Positions 54,757-64,000 of a stretch of DNA of 64,000 bases are shown here, piece by piece. The stretch spans positions 25,038,501 through 25,102,500 of the forward strand of contig CM045733.1 in the NCBI GenBank assembly GCA_024760905.1. The letters run 5' to 3'. Source of the DNA: Plotosus lineatus (Eukaryota; Chordata; Actinopteri; Siluriformes; Plotosidae). The notes beneath the pieces are model-generated. The model made no database searches, was not told the origin of the DNA, and saw nothing but the letters and a program-made list of their open reading frames with translations. Each line of letters starts with the position of its first letter. Position 1 is the stretch's first letter. Both the position numbers and the translations under genes were made by a program.

Positions 54757-56550
54757 TTGGGAGGACCAAAGAGAGTAAACAGGAGTACAGGGAGACAGTG
54801 TAAGGTGAATGTAGTGGTGTCAAAGGCCAAACAGAGGGCGTATGATGGCTTGTCTGATAGGTTGGGCAGTAAGGAAGGAAAACATGATTTATACAGGTTG
54901 ACACAGCAGAGAAATAGAGATAGGAAGGATGTGCAGCAAGTTAGAGTGATTAAGGACAGAAAGGGAAATGTATTGACTGATGACAGAAGTGTGCTTGGAA
55001 GATGGAAAGAGTACTTTGAAGAGTTGATGAATGAGGAAGATGAGAGAGAAAAAAGAGTAGAAGAGGTGACCATTGAAGACCAGGAAGTAGCAAAGATTAC
55101 TAAAGGTGAGGTGAGGAGGGCATTGAAGAGGATGAAGAGTGGAAAGGCAGTTGGTCCTGATGACATGCTGGTGGAGGTATGGAAGTGACTAGGAGAGGTA
55201 GCAGTAGATTTTCTGACAAGAACATTCAACAAGGTCTTAGAGAGTGAGAGGATGCCGAAGGAATGGAGGAGGAGTGTGATGGTGCTCATATTTACGAACA
55301 AGGGAGACGTGCAGAGTTGTGGCAACTACAGAGGGATAAAGTTGATGAGCCATACGATGAAGTTATGGGAAAGAATAGTGGAAGCTAGACTAAGGGCAGA
55401 GGTCAGCATTTCTGAAGAACAGTTTGGTTTCATGCCAAGAAAGAGTACCACAGATGCAGTGTTTGCTTTGAGGATGTTAATAGAGAAGTACAGAGAAGGT
55501 CAGAAGGAGCTGCATTGTGCCTTTGTGGATCTGGAGAAAGCATATGACAGGGTGTCGAGAGAAGAACTGTGGCATTGCATGAGGAAGTCTGGAGTGGCAG
55601 AGAAGTATGTTAGAGTGGTGCAGGACATGTTTGAGAGATGTAAGACAGTGGTGAGGTGTGCTGTCGGTGTGACAGAAGAGTTCAAAGTGGAGGTGGGACT
55701 GCATCAAGGATCAGCTCTGAGCCCCTTCTTGTTTGCTATGGTGATGGACAGGCTGACAGACGAGGTTAGACAAGAATCTCCATGGACGATGATGTTTGCA
55801 GATGACATTGTGATCTGTAGTGAGAGCAGAGGACAAGTGAAGAAAAATCTAGAGAGGTGAAAGTATGCCCTGGAAAGGGAAGGAATGAAGGTTAGCCTCA
55901 ATAAGACAGAATATATGTGTGTGAATGAGAAGGATCCAAGAGGAATGGTGAGGTTACAGGGAGCAGAGATAAAGAATGTGGAGGATTTTAAGTACTTCGG
56001 CTCAACAATCCAGAGCAATGGAGAGTGCGGAAACGAGGCAAAGAAGCGTGTGCAGGCAGGTTGGAAAGGTCGGAGAAAAGTGTCTGGTGTGATGTGTGAT
56101 AGGAAGGTATCAACAAAAATGAAGGGAAAAGTGTACAAGACGGTGTTGAGGCCAGCGATGTTGTATGGTTTAGAAACAGTGGCCCTGGGGAAAAGACAGG
56201 AGGCAGAGCTGGAGGTAGCAGAGATGAAAGTGTTAAGATTCTCTTTGGGAGTAACACGGATGGATAGGATCAGGAATGAGCACATCAGAGGGACTGCACA
56301 TGTCAGAGGTTTTGGAGACAAAATTAGAGAGGCTAGACTGAGATGGTTTGGACATGTACAGAGGAGAGATAGTGAATATATTGGTAGTAGGATGCTGAGG
56401 TTGGAACTACCAGGCAGAAGGCCTAGAGGAAGACCAAAAAGAAGATTCATGGGTGTGGTGAAGGAGGGCATGAAGGTAGTTGGAGTAAGAGTAGAAGATG
56501 CAAAGGACAGGGTGAGATGGAGGCAGATGATTCACTGTGGCGACCCCTGA
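54757..56550 (+). pseudogene. RTE-type LINE reverse transcriptase, broken by stops and frameshifts
   Basis: KSGKAVGPDDMLVEVWK leads to WRRSVMVLIFTNKGDVQSCG, YRGIKLMSHTMKLWERIVEA, FVDLEKAYDRVSREELWHCM, GSALSPFLFAMVMDRLTDEV and MMFADDIVICSES, which contains the catalytic FADD. The C-terminal part (55885-56550) ends WRQMIHCGDP, typical of RTE. In-frame TGA codons at about 55186 and 55858, plus indels near 54480-54780, inactivate it. Confidence 0.85.
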
Positions 56551-56599
56551 ATGGAAAAGCTGAAAGGAAAAGAACATATATATATATTATATGTCAGTG

Positions 56600-56705
56600 G
56601 TATCACCATCGTTGGGCCCTTGAGCAAGGCCCTTAACCCTTAGTTGTCTAGTGTATAAAAAAATGATAATTATAAATTGCTCTGATAACAGTATTTGCCA
56701 AATGC
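56600..56705 (+). mobile_element. SINE family C, 5'-truncated
   Basis: cgttgggcccttgagcaagg, cccttaacccttagttgtct and a tail of attgctctgataacagtatt with GCCAAATGCTATAAAT, matching 22440-22555. Confidence 0.7.
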
Positions 56706-56734
56706 TATAAATATATATATGTATAATATAAAAA

Positions 56735-57640
56735 GTAGCTCACTGTTAAAGAATTGCAGCAAATGGGAGCATCTTGATGTCACCAAGTCTCCAAAACAAC
56801 CATCAGGGGCAATGTACATGTCAACAAACTGTTTGGGAGACACGCACTGAAAAAAACTTTTCTCACTCACAATCATAAACGCAAATGTGTGGCGTTGGCT
56901 AAGAGGTACTGAGACCTCAACTGGGACTGTGTGCTTTGGTCAGATGAGACGAATATAGAGCTTTTTGGCAACAAATACTCCAAGTGGGTCTGGCAGAACA
57001 CAAAAGATGAGTACGTAGAAAAGCAGCTCATGTCCACTGTGAAGTATAGGGGAGGATCAGTGATGCTGCGGGCCTATTTCTATTCCAGAGGACCTGGAAA
57101 CATTGTTAGGGTGCATGGCATCATAAACACTTTGAAATGCCAGGACATTTTAAATCAAAATATTGTGGCCTCTGCCTGAAAGCTAAAGATGGGTCATCAC
57201 TGGGTCTTTCAGCAAGATAATGACCCTAAACATGTTGCCAAATCTATACAGAACTGGTTCACCAGACACAGAATTAAGCTCCTGCCATGGCCATCTTAGT
57301 TCCCAGACCTCGACCCCATTGAAAACCTGTGGAGTGAGCTGAAGAGGGGAGTGCAGAGGAGAGGACCAGGCCGCTGGATCATTTAGACAGATTGTGCAGA
57401 GAGGAATGATTGAAGATCCCTCTTTCTGCATTTTCCCATCTTGTGAAACATTATAGGAGAAGATTAGGTGCTGTTTTGCTGGTAAAAGGGGGTTGGACAA
57501 AACAGTAACATCACTGATGCTAATAATTGTGGCACACATTATTTGATGTAAAATAATTATTTCTTGATGAGGGATTTTAATTCCCAGTGAAAAAAATGCA
57601 CTGAATTAAAGGTTGGATTTTACTCTTTTTTCATTGCGTA
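56735..57640 (+). mobile_element. Tc1-like transposon of a third family, 5'-truncated
   Basis: Encodes part of the DNA-binding region and the DDE domain of a Tc1 transposase, then a 3' end with ggggttggacaaaacagtaa. The left end is not found. Confidence 0.65.
56820..57400 (+). pseudogene. Tc1-like transposase relic
   Basis: VLWSDETNIELFGNKYSKWV-type residues, RGGSVMLRAYFYSRGPGNIV, then (after a TGA at 57179) [20 protein letters not shown] and PDLDPIENLWSELKRGVQRR. The three acidic regions of the DDE fold are visible, but stops (also TAG in WPS-FPD) separate them. Confidence 0.8.
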
Positions 57641-57741
57641 TTATTTGGAGAAAAAAAAAAAAAAAAACACCAGAATTTACTCGAGGCTAACAAACACATC
57701 TTAACCAGGTATGTCAATAATTCTGGAGGGCAGCCTATATA

Positions 57742-57742
<1 letters not shown>

Positions 57743-57807
<65 letters not shown>

Positions 57808-57812
57808 CGCGC
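57743..57812. repeat. (TG)n(CG)n microsatellite
   Basis: About 28 TG units followed by seven CG units. Long alternating purine-pyrimidine DNA can adopt Z-form. Confidence 0.95.
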
Positions 57813-58015
57813 GTCAGACCACTACAGGGCCAACACACACAGTGATTCACACTCACACCTGTACACACTGTAAAAGGAGAAAAAGAGACCGAATCCCACA
57901 CAAGCACAGGGAGAACATGCAGACTCCACACAATAGCACCTGAGATAGGGAATCGAACCCATTACCTTTTTGCTGTGAGGTGGATGTGTTAAAGACGATA
58001 CTGTTGTGCTGTCCC
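57813..58015 (-). mobile_element. SINE family A copy
   Basis: The minus strand has the head (gtgggacagcacaacagtat), a B-box-like GGTTCGATTCCC, GGAGTCTGCATGTTCTCCCT and GCTTGTGTGGGATTCGG. The tail is lost at the TG/CG tract. Confidence 0.75.
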
Positions 58016-58689
58016 ACCTGTCTTTCTAAAACTTCTACATATGAATAATTAGTATGTAAATATAATTTTCTGATATTGCATCTTTGTGTATAAGCTACAA
58101 CCTGTTCCTGCTGCCCTCCGGACTCTCACAACATATCCCAGCAACCCCTGCACTATGTTTTTTTGTCACATGATCTAAATGCATGCACTATATAAGGACT
58201 TTTCCGTTTTTAGCACTTTGCTAAGGGTAGTTCATGCCATAGTGTGCCATAGCTTGGGGCTCATGAGTTTTTCTTTCTCTTTTCCTGACTTATCTCACTA
58301 GTTTATGTTGTATACTTTGGTTTCACCAAGTTTCTTTTTTGGTTATTATCGTCTGTTACTTTCCTTTATGTTATGTTTTAACTTTCATCACCTCTGTCCA
58401 CAACAACTCAACATCGTGATATCACGCTTCAATATGCGTTACTTTATAAAACGTAATCTCTCCTTTCTCTTTCTCTTTCTTTCCTTTTTTTAGCATGGAA
58501 CAGAGCAAGCCCTAATTTTTTAAATGAAGTTTTATATCAAATTAAGGGATAGAAGGATGATAAAATTATTCCAGCAGTAGAAAGCTGATGATTATACACT
58601 GAAACCTTGTTTTTAATATTTATTTTGAGTGGAATATATGAGCTAGTCTAATTACCAATCCATCTTTCTGGCCACTGCATTCCTGCCAT
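58016..58689. other. No gene recognised
   Basis: AT-rich. Small open frames lack domains. Confidence 0.4.
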
Positions 58690-58919
58690 AACTAGAATCT
58701 TCGTCCATCTAGTAGTACCTGATTTCTCATGCCAAGGTTAAAGAGACCTATGAATATTTGTTATTACATTCACTCAGCTTGTTTTAGACTTCAGCCGAAT
58801 GAGCATGGGGTTCCCTTCTGGGCCTGGTTCCTCTCAAGGTTTCTTCCTTGCATTTACTGGGGGAGTTTTTCCTTGCCACTGTTGCCGTGGGTGACCCTCA
58901 TTAGGGATGTGTAGGGTAA

Positions 58920-59465
58920 TACCCCCATTTCACTGGACTACGGCATGCAAAAATCATAGCGGGAAAAGTGTGGAACGCAGTCTACGGAAGAGCTTCGACA
59001 TTTTTACGTGGAAAACGAGTGCAATTCCTACAGAAAAGTGGCGAATCTTATGCCCCCATTTCACTGGACTATGGCATGCAGGAATCGTGTAGCAGAAAGG
59101 AGCGGAACGCAGTTTACACAAGAGCTTCGGCATTTTTACACGGAAAATGGGTGAAAATCCTATGTAAAAGTAGAAGTTCTTACACTCTCGGAAGGTTCAC
59201 CGCATGTGCGGAACAGGTACAGCAAAGTACGCTAAAGTGACCCAACAGAACACTCATGGAATTTTTTTCCATGAACGTGCTTTTGAATATATTCAAAAGC
59301 ACGTTCATGGAATATTTTGGCCTGCCGGAAGCACACGGAAGTGGATAAAGACTTGAGGAATAACTACGGAATCACACGGAAGATAAGGGTATAATTGCGG
59401 CACATTTGCGGATGACAACATTTTGCTTCCGTAAGTCTGCCGTGCTCCAGTGAAATGGGGGGGTA
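58920..59465. mobile_element. Harbinger-like MITE with duplicated left end and a 46-bp palindrome
   Basis: Ends TACCCCCATTTCACTGGA and (minus strand from right) TACCCCCCCATTTCACTGGA, flanked by TAA (58917-58919, 59466-59468), a TWA duplication typical of PIF/Harbinger. The first 45 or so bases recur at 59050-59095. It contains the perfect palindrome 59267-59312. Confidence 0.7.
59267..59312. repeat. Perfect 46-bp palindrome
   Basis: TTCCATGAACGTGCTTTTGA followed by its exact mirror around ATATAT at 59287-59292, with no spacer. It can form a 23-bp cruciform arm. Confidence 0.95.
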
Positions 59466-59542
59466 TAAGGAAATGTTTAAATTCATTTATACTTTGTAAT
59501 CTCTTACATTTACTGTTTTACTGTATAAAGCTGCTTTGCGAC

Positions 59543-59882
59543 AATCTTCTTTTCCTTTCGGCTTTTCCCTTTTTCAGGGGTCACCACATGCATGTTTGAT
59601 TTGGCATAGATTTTTACGTCGGATGCCCTTCCTGACACAACCCTTTAGCAAGGGACAACAACATGCTGACGGCTTTGCAGCTCTTTTTACGAAAGTCAGC
59701 AATGGTTCTTTTACATGAACCTCTCACCATAGACAGTGAGAGACATTGGCCGGCCTTTGATAACCCAGTTAGCTGCACTGGGGGGTTGGGGGACAGTGAC
59801 AACCTTGTGGAGAGTGGGACTCGAGCCCCCAACCTTAGGATCAGCGATCCAGCACCTTCACCACCAGGTCACTACTGCCCAC
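59543..59882 (-). mobile_element. SINE family B with RTE-type tail
   Basis: Tail at the left (minus strand ends GCCGAAAGGAAAAGAAGATT), head at the right. It is flanked by a perfect 16-bp duplication aaagctgctttgcgac (59527-59542, 59883-59898). Confidence 0.9.
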
Positions 59883-59903
59883 AAAGCTGCTTTGCGACGT
59901 CAA

Positions 59904-59940
<37 letters not shown>

Positions 59941-59975
59941 TACAAATAAAACTAAATTGAATTGAATTGAATCTT

Positions 59976-60748
59976 AGAGAAGAAAATTGTGTTGTTAATG
60001 TAAAAATCTCTTCATTTGCCACAAAGGCATCATGTCTCTAGCTGTAAATGTCAATCTCAGTCTGGGCTGTCCTGATGCGATGTTCACAAAAAAAAAAAAA
60101 AAAAAAAAACCCAGAAAAGAAAGGGCCCATTCTGTCTGTTTTCAGATAGCTTTCTCACTGGGATGAAATTGCCAGGAGTGTCATTAGAGTGAAATGCCTT
60201 ATCTGTAGTGGAAAGAGCCAAACCCAGGATTTATCCTACCGAATTTAGAAGATATCCACCCTGTCACAAAGTCAATGTAGTGGAGATGGTGTGATGACTC
60301 GTACGTACTTCAGTAGGAAAGAGGCATGGCATTTTAAAAATTGTAGCATTTGCAAAAGCCAGTCACAATTTTGCAATTTCCATGACAAGTTAAAAAATGA
60401 GCTGCCCTTTCTTTGTCTTTCATGCTGCTTTACCTTGGATACAGGGAAGCAGACATGTGTGCACTAGTTTTATATCCACTAATAAAGCTATTCTGTTGAA
60501 TAGAGAACGCGTCCAATCATTTTCTGTCTATTTCGTTCACCTTGTCGAGGGTGTTGACTGATTAATAGTGAATAAAACACTACTCATTCTTAAGTCAATT
60601 GAACTGAGTACAAAGGAAAAGATACAGTGCACTTCAAATTACACCAGATACAAGGTAATTACTTGCAGTGTTATCTGACCATCGCTTGCACTGCTCCTCA
60701 TGTCATGTTAATTCCCTTCTGCTTTAGTGACTAATTTTTCTTCAAATG

Positions 60749-60751
<3 letters not shown>
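59976..60751. other. No gene recognised
   Basis: A20 run near 60088-60109. Otherwise unique. Confidence 0.4.
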
Positions 60752-60813
<62 letters not shown>

Positions 60814-60815
60814 TT
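60752..60815. repeat. (CT)n(GT)n microsatellite
   Basis: About 22 CT units then GT units. Confidence 0.95.
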
Positions 60816-60999
60816 GTGTGTATTTGTAAATGTAGCTCACAGTCACAAGTAAAATATACACCGAGTGTAATAATGATGGAGAATCCTGAGGACTTGGGTT
60901 GGTGGCTTCCCCTTTGGGAAAGATAGTCGGGCTCATAGAATGAAGGTAGAATGAAGCTGAAACAATTATTTGGATTTTACAAACAAACCCAGTCATTCG

Positions 61000-61510
61000 T
61001 GCAATCATTTGCTGACTTGCTTAATCCAATTAGGGTCATGGGGAGAGCTAAGCCAACTCTGGGCAAAGATGGGATACACCCAGAACAGCTCACCAAACCA
61101 TCACAGAACATTTTTTTTGTCATTCCGGCTGTTCCCTTTCAGGGGTCGCCACAGTGAATCCTCTGCGTCCATTTTTGTGGAACTCATATTAATGATTTGC
61201 ATGTTTGATTTGGCATCGGTTTTTACGTGGCCCTTCCTGCCACAACCCTTATCAAGGGGCGGAAACACACTGACGACTATGCAGCCACTCTTTACGAAAG
61301 TCAGCAATGGTTCATTTACATGAACTTCTCACCATAGATAGTGACAGACATAGCCCGCCTTTGATAACCCAGTTAGCTGCACTGGGGGAACAGTGACAAC
61401 CTTGTGGAGAGTGGGACTCGAACCCCCAACACTAGGATCAGGGATCCAGCACCTTTACCACCAGGCCATCACTGCCCCACAGAACAACATACACAAATAT
61501 TCAAAATTAA
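61000..61510 (-). mobile_element. SINE family A fragment interrupted by SINE family B
   Basis: The A-type tail on the minus strand (61000-61104: tggtgagctgttctgggtgt, gaccctaattggattaagc) is followed by the B-type SINE. The bases ACAGAACA recur on both sides of the B copy. Confidence 0.65.
61105..61480 (-). mobile_element. SINE family B with RTE-type tail
   Basis: The minus strand ends gattcactgtggcgacccct then GAAAGGGAACAGCCGGAATG, closer to the LINE 3' end than the other copies. Head with GGTTCGAGTCCC at right. Confidence 0.8.
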
Positions 61511-61544
61511 TCTATACTCTTTCACTCTCATGCTCACTAATTTA

Positions 61545-61795
61545 CCAAACCACTTACTCCTATCATGGTTGTGGGGAGGCCTGGAGCCTTTCTCAGCCCA
61601 TACTGGGTGAAGACAGGGTGTACCCTGAACAGCTCGAACAGACCATTGCAGGGCCAACACACACAAACACACAACCATTCACACCCAGACTCACACCAAG
61701 GAGCAATTTGGAACAGCCAACTGGCCTAATGTACATGATCTTGCTAAGCCTGGGGATCGAACTCAGGATCTTCTTGCTGTAAGGCAGATGTGCTA
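61545..61795 (-). mobile_element. SINE family A copy
   Basis: The minus strand has the head with GAGTTCGATCCCCAGGC and body ttggctgttccaaattgctc. The tail ends with tgggctgagaaaggctccag and ccccacaaccatgatagg. Confidence 0.65.
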
Positions 61796-62334
61796 AAACT
61801 CTTTCAGTTCCAGGAAATGATTGATCATGGTCCTTGTGATAGATTTGGAAACAATTCAGGGAACACTGGACAGAAGAAATACACCCTGGTTGGGATGGAT
61901 CACACAGATTCAAATCCTTCTGAGCAATTTAAGTGAAACGAGAGTGATGAGCTGGAAGAAACCCATTACAGAATAACAAAATAACTAACTGTGATTAGTG
62001 AACATTTAGTAAATTTCATTCTACAAAAGACTTCTTATATATCGTAGGACACTGCACCAAGAGGAAAGAAAAAAATGTTCAATGGGTTAAGTCCATGTAC
62101 GACATCATCTTGTTGCCACAATTCATCGCTAAAACTGAACTACTGTAATGGCTCAAATGTTTAGGCTCGGTGTTAACTGTTGAATACAGTAGACTGATTC
62201 TACTCACTTATATAGCTGCTCTTTGTGTATAAAATTACTAGATGGCTTTGGAATCTTTGTAAAGGAGCCTTAGTCTTATATAATAGCTTGAGTTTGAATT
62301 TTGGTTTAGTAATGCATTTTCAACCCTGTCAAAC
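61796..62334. other. No gene recognised
   Basis: Unique AT-rich DNA. Confidence 0.4.
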
Positions 62335-62690
62335 ATCATTCATTCATAATTTCCTGTAACCACTTAATCCTAATTGGGGTCACAGGGAGGCTGATGCCCA
62401 TCCCAGCCAACTCTGGGTAAGGGCAGAATTCACCCTTGACAGCTCGCCACGCCATCGCAGGGCTGAATCGCGCTGAAAGCTTTGCAGCCTATCCTTGTCA
62501 AAAGTCAGCTCAGCAATGGTTCTTTTACAGCCTCACATCATAGACAGTGAGAGACATGGCCGGCCGGCCTTTGATAACCCAGTTAACTGCGCTGAGGGAC
62601 AGTGACAACCTGCTGAGAGTGTGGCTTGAACGCCCAACCTTGGGATCAGTGATCCAGCACCTTTACCACCAGGCCACCACTGCCGACCCT
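62335..62690 (-). mobile_element. SINE family B with L2-type tail
   Basis: Minus-strand head, body and tail (ccctgtgaccccaattagga, ttaagtggttacaggaaa, AATGAATGAATGATG). Confidence 0.75.
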
Positions 62691-62894
62691 GTCAAACAGT
62701 GAGCCAATAAAGAAGAGCATTGATGTCAGAGATGAGACTCTGAGGTCAGAATGAAATAAAATTTTACCCACAAATATATTCCAGGTGCAAATGAATAACA
62801 AATACTATGGAAGTTATCCATTCTGTGCAGAGTTCAGGGCACATGTAATATTTGAACCAATTGAGGAAACTGGTAGCTTGTAGAACAAAAGACC

Positions 62895-63175
62895 CTGGGA
62901 CAGTGGTGGGCCAGTGGTAGGGTGGGTGATGGCTTATTGGTCTGAAGGTCAGGGGTTCAAGTCCCACTATCACCAAATTGTCACTGTTGTTCTCAAATGC
63001 CAGTCATGTCTCACTGTTTGTCTTGAGAGGCATGTCAATGAACCATTGTTGACTTTCATAAAAATGGCCAGGCAAGCTATCTATGGGATATACCTGGACT
63101 CTTCATGTGCTCAGAGTTGCAGAGATGGATGCCAGCCTCCCTGAGACCCTAATTAAGAAGAGGTGTTTCAAAAAA
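62895..63175 (+). mobile_element. SINE family B with L2-type tail, degenerate
   Basis: Head gggacagtggtgggccagtg with GGTTCAAGTCCCACTATCA, body aggcatgtcaatgaaccatt, tail tggatgccagcctccctgag with CCTAATTAAGAAGAGG. Confidence 0.65.
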
Positions 63176-63187
63176 TGAATGTGTATA

Positions 63188-63472
63188 CAGGGATCCCTCA
63201 CTTTAAATTTTCGGTTAACTGAGACCGAGATCCCCATGTGGCCATTGAAATCCATGAAATAGGGTCACCCCAAACCCCCCCCCCCCCACTCCGACTGATG
63301 TATACATACAGGTATATGTGTATATAATATCAATAAATACATATTCAATGCTATACATGCTTATAATAACAATTAAACATAAACAAAATAACATAAGATG
63401 TAAATAAAATATAAATACACACATATACAGATGGTATTGCGTGAGAAGAAGACGACACACATACATGCGCAT

Positions 63473-63522
<50 letters not shown>

Positions 63523-63602
63523 GCACGCACGCAGATGCCAACAATGTAAGTACTGTAGTTTTGATGGAAGATTTTGGGTTGTTTTTTGTTTTGTGTTGGT
63601 TT

Positions 63603-63643
<41 letters not shown>

Positions 63644-63797
63644 ATAATTGGCCTTGTTTCTGTGGCATTTTCCTTAATTTTTTCCCCTATTCTTCCTTAA
63701 ATTTCCATATTTTTTTAATTTGATGAATATTTATTATTATTTAAAAAAAAACATGATGCACTGAAGCTGCATGAATTGAAGCGCGAAGTAGCGAGGA

Positions 63798-63807
<10 letters not shown>
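63188..63807 (-). mobile_element. Tigger-type MITE, CAGGGATCCC family
   Basis: Left end CAGGGATCCCTCACTTTAAA after TA; the right part on the minus strand (gattcctcgctacttcgcgc) matches the left end of 22844. It carries a (CA)n tract (63473-63517) and a T34 run (about 63607-63641). Confidence 0.75.
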
Positions 63808-63843
<36 letters not shown>

Positions 63844-63854
63844 TCATCTATCTA

Positions 63855-63888
<34 letters not shown>

Positions 63889-63890
63889 CA
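63800..63890. repeat. (TCTA)n(TC)n(TA)n microsatellite
   Basis: About 13 TCTA units then short TC and TA tracts. Confidence 0.95.
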
Positions 63891-63894
63891 GTAT

Positions 63895-64000
63895 ACACAG
63901 TTGTGTTCCAAATATAACAGAAGTCATCAATAATTTGATCGGTCACTGTTTTTAATAGAAATGATATTTCTATATAATCAAATAATTTACTATCAGGTGT
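63895..64000 (+). mobile_element. Tc1-like transposon, left end (cut by window edge)
   Basis: cagttgtgttccaaatataa, then tatttctatataatcaaata and atttact. The latter matches 3086-3115 (tatttctgcatggcaaataa), so it is probably the family at 3020-4135. Confidence 0.5.

Larger units (their letters stand above)
53465..56577 (+). mobile_element. RTE-type LINE, nearly full length
   Basis: About 3.1 kb with a 5' untranslated stretch (gatgcagccgtgagggaggg), an endonuclease region, a reverse transcriptase and a short 3' end (agatgattcactgtggcgac at 56525-56544) running into TATA repeats. The ORF is interrupted only a few times, so the copy is rather young. Confidence 0.85.
58690..59975 (+). mobile_element. 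L2-type LINE 3' tail split by a MITE and a SINE
   Basis: The tail pieces cctggttcctctcaaggttt, gggggagtttttccttgcca, aaagctgctttgcgac and atacaaataaaactaaattg with GAATTGAATTGAAT are collinear with a well-known fish LINE 3' end. They are separated by the elements at 58920-59465 and 59543-59882. Confidence 0.7.

Noticed and set aside
54105..56471. Long minus-strand frames rich in Ser, Leu and Phe
   Set aside because: They are antisense shadows of the RTE-type LINE.

Overview
The window looks like teleost fish nuclear DNA. It carries one large intron-rich vertebrate gene with canonical GT/AG splice junctions, and the rest is densely packed with fish-type transposable elements (Tc1/mariner, Tigger/pogo-like, hAT, Harbinger-like and THAP-domain DNA transposons, RTE/Rex3-type LINEs, tRNA-derived SINEs) and long microsatellites. 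The repeat mix would suit an otophysan such as a catfish, but the sequence does not fix the species.

The only host gene I can support is brd1 (BRPF2) on the plus strand. Its twelve coding exons run from 8612 to 42163 and join in frame into a protein of 1163 residues. In order it has an N-terminal conserved region, PHD finger 1, zinc knuckle, PHD finger 2, a helical basic linker, a bromodomain, a variable segment and a C-terminal PWWP domain. The C-terminal DLSD-V/I-D ending and the lysine-rich [10 protein letters not shown] segment identify BRD1 rather than BRPF1 or BRPF3. A CpG-rich 5' region (about 7000-7433) with tandem CRE half sites supplies a likely non-coding first exon, and a polyadenylation signal lies at 43405. 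A second CpG-rich, CRE- and YY1-like start region at 6240-6420 may be an alternative promoter or the first exon of another transcript.

Layout: 1-4700 mobile elements; 4700-7000 mostly unrecognised, ending in CpG-rich start regions; 7000-43435 brd1, with introns full of DNA transposons and SINEs; 43440-45500 nothing recognised; 45500-47330 a Rex3-like LINE split by a hAT element, then a SINE; 47330-49340 mostly unique, with a perfect 20-bp hairpin; 49340-58015 microsatellites, a Tigger-like element, a nearly full-length RTE-type LINE and a Tc1 relic; 58690-59975 a LINE 3' tail split by a Harbinger-like MITE and a SINE; 60000-64000 SINEs, another Tigger-type MITE and the edge of a Tc1 element.

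The most interesting structure is in the mobile elements. One SINE head/body occurs with two different 3' tails, one of which matches both ends of the RTE LINE present here. A segment of about 165 bp is shared by transposons of unrelated type. A triple nest of insertions can be dated relative to each other from target-site duplications. Two inverted pairs of Tigger-like elements bracket the same brd1 exons. Several insertions are proved by perfect target-site duplications.
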